Of a stretch of 5,000 bases of DNA, positions 1 through 5,000 are shown in pieces; position 1 is the first letter of the stretch, and the number at the start of each line of letters is the position of its first letter. The DNA lies in assembly GCA_037131575.1 (NCBI GenBank), contig JBAXQV010000200.1, forward strand, positions 1-5,000. Reading direction: 5' to 3'. The stretch is from VFMC01 sp037131575. Lineage in GTDB: Bacteria > Actinomycetota > Acidimicrobiia > Acidimicrobiales > Ilumatobacteraceae. The notes under the pieces are model-generated. The model worked only from the letters and a program-made list of their open reading frames with translations, was not told where the DNA came from and searched no databases. The position numbers were made by a program, and so were the translations under genes.

Positions 1-1089
1 TCAGCCCTTGGCCAACACCTCGGCGAAACGACCCAGGTAGCCCCGCGCCGAGAGGTAGTCCACCCATACCTCTCGTGCCCGGTGCTGCAGGGCGACGAAC
101 TCGTCGGGCGTGAGCCGGGCGTGGAATTCGGCCACCGCCGAGGCGATATCGCCCAGGTCGCGTTGGTCGACCCACACGCACAACGAACGCCAATCGATGA
201 CATCGTCGAACGGCAGTTTGCAATCGGTGTCGACGAACACCGGGATACGCCCCATGCACAATGCTTCGTAAAAGCGGTACGAGTAGTTCCCCGATCCGCG
301 CATGCACAACACGTAGTCGCAGTCGATCATGTTGTCGACATATTGCTGGCGCACATCGACGAGATCCTTCGCGTCGCCCACCACGAAGAACACCGACTGC
401 GAACGGATGACGAAATTGGTGCTCACCCGAGCATCGGCGGCCAGCAACTCGAGTGCCTCGGCGCGCATGTTCTCGCCCAGGAACTGCGATGGGTCGATGC
501 GGTGCTCGGTGAGGGCGATCTTCCCCGCAAAGGCAACGCGCTTCGCCGCGTTCTTCAGCCCGGTCTTGCGTCCGGCCAACCCGCAGAACCCCACCACCGG
601 TCGTTCGCCCTTGGCGCGCTCGACGATCTGCCCATCGCAGAAGTGCGCAACCAGATCTTCGGCGAACGCAGGGAGCACTCGGTCGTTGGCCGACATGCGC
701 GACTTGAACGGGCCCTCGCGCAACACGATGGCCTCAGGCATGGGCACCCGATCGCACGAACGATCGCCAGTGAAGAACACCACCACCGGCTTTCCCGCCG
801 CCACCGCCCGGCGATACAACTCGAGACACCGTCCTGCCAGTTCACGATCTTGTTTCGACGCCCACGAGGTGCCGCGCACCCAGTACCAGTCGGCAGGTAT
901 CAGCACAACATCGGCGTCGGGCACATCGACCACCTCGAACAAGGAGGCGGCATCGCGCCAAAAGTCGAGGTACCGCTTCTCCCACGATGTTCCCTGCTCG
1001 GCCGACGTGAGGTCGGCGAAGAACGGATGCAACATCGGCGCCACAGGCAGACCGGGCTTCTGACAAGCAACATCGGTCGCGATCCGCAT
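1..1089 (-). CDS. Exostosin-family (GT47-like) glycosyltransferase
   Basis: This 362-residue protein is complete: ATG at 1087-1089 and TGA at 1-3. The best evidence is in the C-terminal half, where residues 259-289 contain CMRGSGNYSYRFYEALCMG followed by RIPVFVDTD. This matches the exostosin signature (C-RG-G--S-RFYEAL--G-IPV---D), which in GT47 enzymes forms the nucleotide-sugar binding part of the second Rossmann-like half. The N-terminal half has the other usual exostosin features: a segment where the protein tests as 'DADVVLIPADWYW' (about 58-70) and 'PVVVFFTGD' (101-109). No signal peptide or membrane segment is visible, so it is probably cytoplasmic and may act on a cell-surface glycan or a lipid-linked sugar. 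Donor and acceptor cannot be told from sequence. No Shine-Dalgarno is visible; a TAGCCT hexamer lies 7 bases upstream of the ATG. It is divergent from the membrane protein gene at 1135. The family is confident; the substrate is unknown. Confidence 0.85.
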   Translation of the reverse strand: MRIATDVACQKPGLPVAPMLHPFFADLTSAEQGTSWEKRYLDFWRDAASLFEVVDVPDADVVLIPADWYWVRGTSWASKQDRELAGRCLELYRRAVAAGKPVVVFFTGDRSCDRVPMPEAIVLREGPFKSRMSANDRVLPAFAEDLVAHFCDGQIVERAKGERPVVGFCGLAGRKTGLKNAAKRVAFAGKIALTEHRIDPSQFLGENMRAEALELLAADARVSTNFVIRSQSVFFVVGDAKDLVDVRQQYVDNMIDCDYVLCMRGSGNYSYRFYEALCMGRIPVFVDTDCKLPFDDVIDWRSLCVWVDQRDLGDIASAVAEFHARLTPDEFVALQHRAREVWVDYLSARGYLGRFAEVLAKG

Positions 1090-1134
1090 ATCGGGCAGGC
1101 TAGCGAACAGCCCCTGCGGCTAACGTCGCTCGAC
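1090..1134. promoter_or_regulatory. Divergent intergenic region with two possible leaderless-type promoters
   Basis: This 45-base gap must hold the start signals of both flanking genes unless they lie inside the coding regions. On the minus strand TAGCCT (plus-strand 1097-1102) ends 7 bases before the glycosyltransferase ATG. On the plus strand TAACGT (1121-1126) ends 8 bases before the GTG at 1135. Both fit the loose actinobacterial -10 pattern TANNNT at the spacing expected when transcription begins at or next to the start codon. Neither start has a purine-rich ribosome binding site, and I see no good -35 box. The promoters are inferred from position and pattern only. Confidence 0.35.
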
Positions 1135-1811
1135 GTGCCCCTCACCGACCAGCCCGTCGCCGCTCGCGCCTATGCGCCCACTTCACTGGCGGCCGACTGG
1201 ACCAACCGGCTCATCCGTTGCCTCGCGGGCCTCGGCTTGTTCGGCGTGGGCATCAGCCTCATCCTCGAGGCCAACCTCGGCGCCGCACCATGGGATGTGT
1301 TTCACCAAGGCGTGGCGCGCCACACCGGCCTGTCGGTGGGAACCGTCATCACCATCACCGGTTTCGCATTGTTGCTGCTGTGGCTTCCACTGCGGCAGCG
1401 GCCCGGTGTGGGCACCGTGCTCAACGCTCTCGAAATCGGCTTCACCGTCGACCTCATCATGCCGCTCATCCCCACCACCGAACTCTTGGTGGTACGGGTC
1501 GTGTATCTCGCGCTCGGCTTGGTGGTCATCGCCATGGGCTCGGGTCTCTACATCGGCGCGGGCCTCGGGCCCGGCCCACGCGACGGCATCATGATGGGCT
1601 TGAAGGCGCGCGGCATCAGCGTGCGCCTGGCCCGCACACTTGTGGAGATCGTGGTGCTCATCGCTGGCCTCGCCCTCGGCGGCACCATCGGCATCGGCAC
1701 CGTGGCATTCACGTTTGGTATCGGCCCGCTCGTGCAGATCTTCCTGCCGATGTTCAGCCTCCCGCCGTTCAGTGAGACCCGGCGGGGGCTGACATATCGG
1801 AACGCTGCGAT

Positions 1812-1815
<4 letters not shown>
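1135..1815 (+). CDS. YczE/YyaS/YitT-family integral membrane protein
   Basis: From GTG at 1135 this encodes 226 residues, ending at TAG 1813-1815. I chose this start because it lies just outside the divergent gene and leaves about 25 polar residues before the first membrane segment; the frame stays open much further left, but only across the glycosyltransferase. Hydrophobic segments lie at about 27-45, 67-86, 97-112, 118-142, 167-184 and 187-206. The family signature is LGAAPWDVFHQG (48-59), then GTVLNALEIGFTVDLIMP (93-110). A second loop, LGPGPRDGIMMGL (144-156), mirrors the first, so the protein looks like two related halves. Members of this family are uncharacterised or only loosely described as membrane transporters or regulators; in Bacillus, YczE lies beside the surfactin cluster and affects lipopeptide production. 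No substrate can be assigned. The 3' end overlaps ahcY tail to tail by 4 bases. Confidence 0.85.
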
Positions 1816-3275
<1,460 letters not shown>

Positions 3276-3390
3276 GGAACAACCCTTTCGAGGAAGTATG
3301 GATCGGAGCCGGCGCCAACTGGCGCACGCCCATCGCCCGTGACGAGCACGGAGCCGGATCAGCCCACCGAAGCGAGCACGAGTCTAGCTC
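3276..3390 (-). promoter_or_regulatory. ahcY leader with two stem-loops and short direct repeats
   Basis: These 115 bases between the secreted-protein stop and ahcY hold no gene. Read on the minus strand, one stem-loop has stem CCGTG/CACGG with loop CTCGT (plus-strand 3337-3351). A second has stem GCGCC/GGCGC with loop AGTT (3312-3325). Two short sequences occur twice: CGTGCTCG (plus-strand 3343-3350 and 3373-3380) and CCGGCTCCG (3304-3312 and 3349-3357). No T-run follows either hairpin, so neither is a classical intrinsic terminator. The stretch probably carries the ahcY promoter and 5' untranslated region, but I see no clear -35/-10 pair. It does not match the SAH riboswitch pattern as I know it. 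Confidence 0.4.
3283..3289 (-). promoter_or_regulatory. Ribosome binding site of ahcY
   Basis: On the minus strand the sequence reads GAAAGGG, followed by 7 bases and the ATG at 3275-3273. It is the only clear Shine-Dalgarno-like site in the window, and it fixes the ahcY start. Confidence 0.65.
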
Positions 3391-4782
3391 TCAGTCGTTG
3401 AGTACGACCGCGGATGCATCGAACAAATAGTGCGCATACCCAGCCAAGTTGTACACCCACGACGTCGTCGAGGCACCGTACTTGACGATGGTGAGGTTGG
3501 GTACCGGCACGTTCTCGACGGTATTGAGGTTCGATGTGCTGGGGGCGGCGCCAGCAGCGAGCTGATCGGGATACACGCTGATGAAACTGTTCGCGGCCTG
3601 CGTGGCGTACTGCCTGCGCAGACTCGCCGAGGTGAGGTTGCCGATGACCGCGAGTTGCGGGCCGACCGACGTGCCGCCGATGTTCACCGAGTTGGCGAAG
3701 TCGGCGAAGCTCCACGGCTCGGCCTGACCGGGCCCCAATTCGACCGACCCGAAGGCAGGGTCACGGGTGTCGAACACGCGGAACGGTGAGCCGAGGGGCA
3801 CCACACGCCCGGCGCGAGTGTTGTCGGGCCGCAGCTGCAGATACCCCACCACATCGGCCACCAGGTCGACGGTGCCGGTGTTGTTGAACAGACGCACCTT
3901 GCCATCGGTTGCGTTCACCGGCACGATGACCAAGTTGGGCTTGATGAGCCCTTTGGTGAGGTTGAGGTTCGAAGTGCTGGGCTGGCCCACCACCGGGTCG
4001 GGAACCACCGACACGAACGTCGGCTTACTGCCGGCAGTGGTGTTCACCCCGGTGACGTTGAGCACGACACCCACCACATCGGGGGTACTCGGAATGGTGA
4101 AGGCGTTGGGCACACTGGCCCCGCGGATCTGCAACTCGATCGATTCACCCTGCCCCACTGCGCCGGTGCGCCCACCCGTACCGGTGCGAGTGTCGAGCAC
4201 ACGGCCAGGGGTTACTGGCACCAAGCGAGCGCCACGGTCGGCCGCAGCACTGGTGGAGAACCAACCGAACACGTCGACCACCACCTGTGCGGTGGCGGTG
4301 GCGCTGGGAGTGAACAACTGGATCGACAACTTGCCGCCGGCGCCTGGGCGCACGATGGCCAGGTTGGGCACGACCTGATCTTTCACGAAGTTGACCAACG
4401 ACGTGTCGCTGGAAGGTGGCGAGCCGGCGCCGAAGGCGTTGAGCCAGCCGCTTGCGGTGGGCGACACAACGGTGATGTTGACGACCACGGCCAAGACCTG
4501 GTTGGCATCGGCGGGAAGGCCACCCAGACCGAGCAACGAGATGTCGAAGGTGGGCTTCGTCGGTGTGGCCGGCTTGGGCCCAGGTGCCGGTTCGTTCACC
4601 GCCGAATCGGCGCGAGAGTCGTAGACGCGAGCGGGTGTGAGCGGATGAAACTCGCCACCTGCGCCCAGACCGTCGGCGGCTACCGCTGCGCGCGGGCGCT
4701 CGGTAGCCGCGGGAACGGCCACGGCAGCCACTGCGAGTGCAGCAACTGCACACCAACGCAGGAGACGGCGGGTTGAGCGCAT
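3391..4782 (-). CDS. Secreted protein with three RVxDTR...VVGY repeat domains
   Basis: This 463-residue protein is complete (ATG at 4780-4782, TGA at 3391-3393). It opens with a typical signal peptide: basic MRSTRRLLR, a hydrophobic alanine/valine core at about 11-24, and likely cleavage after an Ala in VPAA (about 23-26) or later near AAVAA. The single Cys11 is too early and lacks a lipobox, so it is not a lipoprotein. The mature part is three related domains of 125-131 residues, each starting with proline/valine then RV[YLF]D[ST]R, with a central VVLNVT-like strand, an S-LN motif before PNL[AVT]IV, and ending in a VDVFGWF/ADVVGYL-like strand. Such domains are common in secreted actinobacterial proteins, often beside hydrolases or surface modules; their function is not established. 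No catalytic domain, LPXTG anchor or C-terminal membrane segment is present, so it is probably exported or wall-associated and may bind a ligand. GGAG lies only 2 bases before the ATG, too close for a good ribosome site. The upstream Trm112-like gene ends 14 bases away. Confidence 0.8.
   Translation of the reverse strand: MRSTRRLLRWCAVAALAVAAVAVPAATERPRAAVAADGLGAGGEFHPLTPARVYDSRADSAVNEPAPGPKPATPTKPTFDISLLGLGGLPADANQVLAVVVNITVVSPTASGWLNAFGAGSPPSSDTSLVNFVKDQVVPNLAIVRPGAGGKLSIQLFTPSATATAQVVVDVFGWFSTSAAADRGARLVPVTPGRVLDTRTGTGGRTGAVGQGESIELQIRGASVPNAFTIPSTPDVVGVVLNVTGVNTTAGSKPTFVSVVPDPVVGQPSTSNLNLTKGLIKPNLVIVPVNATDGKVRLFNNTGTVDLVADVVGYLQLRPDNTRAGRVVPLGSPFRVFDTRDPAFGSVELGPGQAEPWSFADFANSVNIGGTSVGPQLAVIGNLTSASLRRQYATQAANSFISVYPDQLAAGAAPSTSNLNTVENVPVPNLTIVKYGASTTSWVYNLAGYAHYLFDASAVVLND
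3424..3798 (-). repeat. Secreted protein repeat domain 3, diverged
   Basis: Residues 329-453. It starts PLGSPFRVFDTRD and keeps STSNLN (415-420) and VPNLTIVKYGA (427-437). The middle strand is altered (AVIGNLTSAS in place of VVLNVT), and the end reads VYNLAGYAHYLF, having lost the Asp-Val of the usual DVVGY. It is also the shortest copy and closes the protein. Confidence 0.7.
3838..4224 (-). repeat. Secreted protein repeat domain 2
   Basis: Residues 187-315. This is the copy closest to the family pattern: LVPVTPGRVLDTRTGTGGR, GVVLNVTGVNTTAG (238-251), STSNLNLTKG (269-278), KPNLVIVPV (281-289), and the end VDLVADVVGYL. Confidence 0.8.
4258..4650 (-). repeat. Secreted protein repeat domain 1
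   Basis: Residues 45-175. It starts FHPLTPARVYDSR, has the central strand VLAVVVNITVVSP (97-109), then SLVNF and VVPNLAIVRPGAGGKL (137-152), and ends VVVDVFGWF. A proline-rich stretch (65-77, PAPGPKPATPTKP) interrupts the early part and is absent from the other two domains. Confidence 0.75.
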
Positions 4783-4796
4783 GGCTCCAGTATGCC

Positions 4797-5000
4797 TCAG
4801 TCGGTCGGGCCTGTGGACGCGGCAAATGTGGGGGCGATCGACTCGGCCGCGACACGGGCCATGATGCGCTCGTGTTCGGCCTCGTCGACAGCAACGGCCT
4901 CGTCGATGAGCATCACGGGAATGCCATCGCGTACTTCGTAACGACGATGCAGGCGCGGGTTGTAGAGCCCCTCGGCATCACCGAGGTAATAGAGCGGCCC
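4797..5000 (-). CDS. Trm112-like small protein, C-terminal part
   Basis: Read from the right edge, the minus strand is open for 67 residues (starting GPLYYLGDAEGLYNP) and stops at TGA 4799-4797; the start lies outside the window. The core HRRYEVRDGIPVMLIDEA (19-35) matches the YP(I/V)-x-DGIPV-L--EA signature of the Trm112p/UPF0434 family. Those proteins are about 60-90 residues long, and in eukaryotes and archaea Trm112 binds and stabilises several SAM-dependent methyltransferases; the bacterial forms are poorly understood. The usual second cysteine pair before the YP motif is absent: the segment reads LYNPRLHRRYEV. The first pair (CPxC) would be just beyond the edge and cannot be seen. A polar, alanine-rich tail of about 30 residues follows the core. 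The secreted-protein gene begins 14 bases downstream in the same direction, so co-transcription is possible. Confidence 0.75.
   Translation of the reverse strand, partial: GPLYYLGDAEGLYNPRLHRRYEVRDGIPVMLIDEAVAVDEAEHERIMARVAAESIAPTFAASTGPTD

Noticed and set aside
82..1134. Leftward extension of the membrane protein frame to an ATG at 82.
   Set aside because: The added 351 residues are antisense to the glycosyltransferase and rich in His and Arg, with no family signal. Family members start shortly before the first membrane segment, which fits GTG 1135.
3312..3351. Intrinsic terminator for the secreted-protein gene.
   Set aside because: Both stems are only 5 base pairs and no T-run follows them on the minus strand.
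3381..3386. TAGACT on the minus strand as the ahcY -10 box.
   Set aside because: It matches TATAAT in only 4 of 6 positions and there is no -35-like sequence 16-18 bases upstream, so I did not list it as a promoter.
3276..3390. SAH riboswitch upstream of ahcY.
   Set aside because: The core segments I know for this class (a GCGCTGC-type stretch and a CAGGCTCG-type partner strand) are not present in the leader.
4145..4894. A 249-codon minus-strand frame over the end of the Trm112-like gene and the start of the secreted protein.
   Set aside because: The translation is Arg/Ser-rich and featureless, while the other frame gives a signal peptide, repeat domains and the Trm112 core.

Overview
The window is GC-rich and densely coded, with five protein genes and almost no spare DNA. 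The composition, frequent weak or absent Shine-Dalgarno sites, a secreted protein built from RVxDTR...VVGY repeats, and a Trm112-like protein close to adenosylhomocysteinase all point to an actinobacterium. The form of the Trm112-like protein (LYNPRLHRRYEVRDGIPVMLIDEA) suggests class Acidimicrobiia, but this is recognition from memory and not a database result.

Layout from left to right: (1) 1-1089, minus strand, an exostosin-like glycosyltransferase. (2) 1135-1815, plus strand, a YczE/YitT-type membrane protein that starts from GTG and is divergent from gene 1 across a 45-base gap. (3) 1812-3275, minus strand, adenosylhomocysteinase (ahcY), which meets gene 2 tail to tail; the two TAG stop codons share one CTAG palindrome. 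(4) 3276-3390, a 115-base ahcY leader with two short stem-loops and a good ribosome binding site. (5) 3391-4782, minus strand, a secreted protein with a signal peptide and three homologous domains of about 130 residues. (6) 4797-5000, minus strand, the C-terminal 67 residues of a Trm112-like small protein whose start lies beyond the right edge.

The minus-strand genes Trm112-like, secreted repeat protein and ahcY run in the same direction with gaps of 14 and 115 bases. The first two could share a transcript. ahcY has its own leader and probably its own control. AhcY removes S-adenosylhomocysteine, the product inhibitor of methyltransferases, and Trm112 proteins in other organisms are activating partners of methyltransferases, so the flanking genes may be linked by methylation. 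The repeat protein between them has no obvious part in this. The glycosyltransferase and the membrane protein are not clearly connected to the rest.

I found no mobile element, CRISPR array, tRNA or rRNA, and no convincing new multi-gene system. The points most worth a second look are the Trm112-like protein without its second cysteine pair, the structured ahcY leader, the secreted repeat protein placed inside what looks like a housekeeping neighbourhood, and gene starts that look leaderless.
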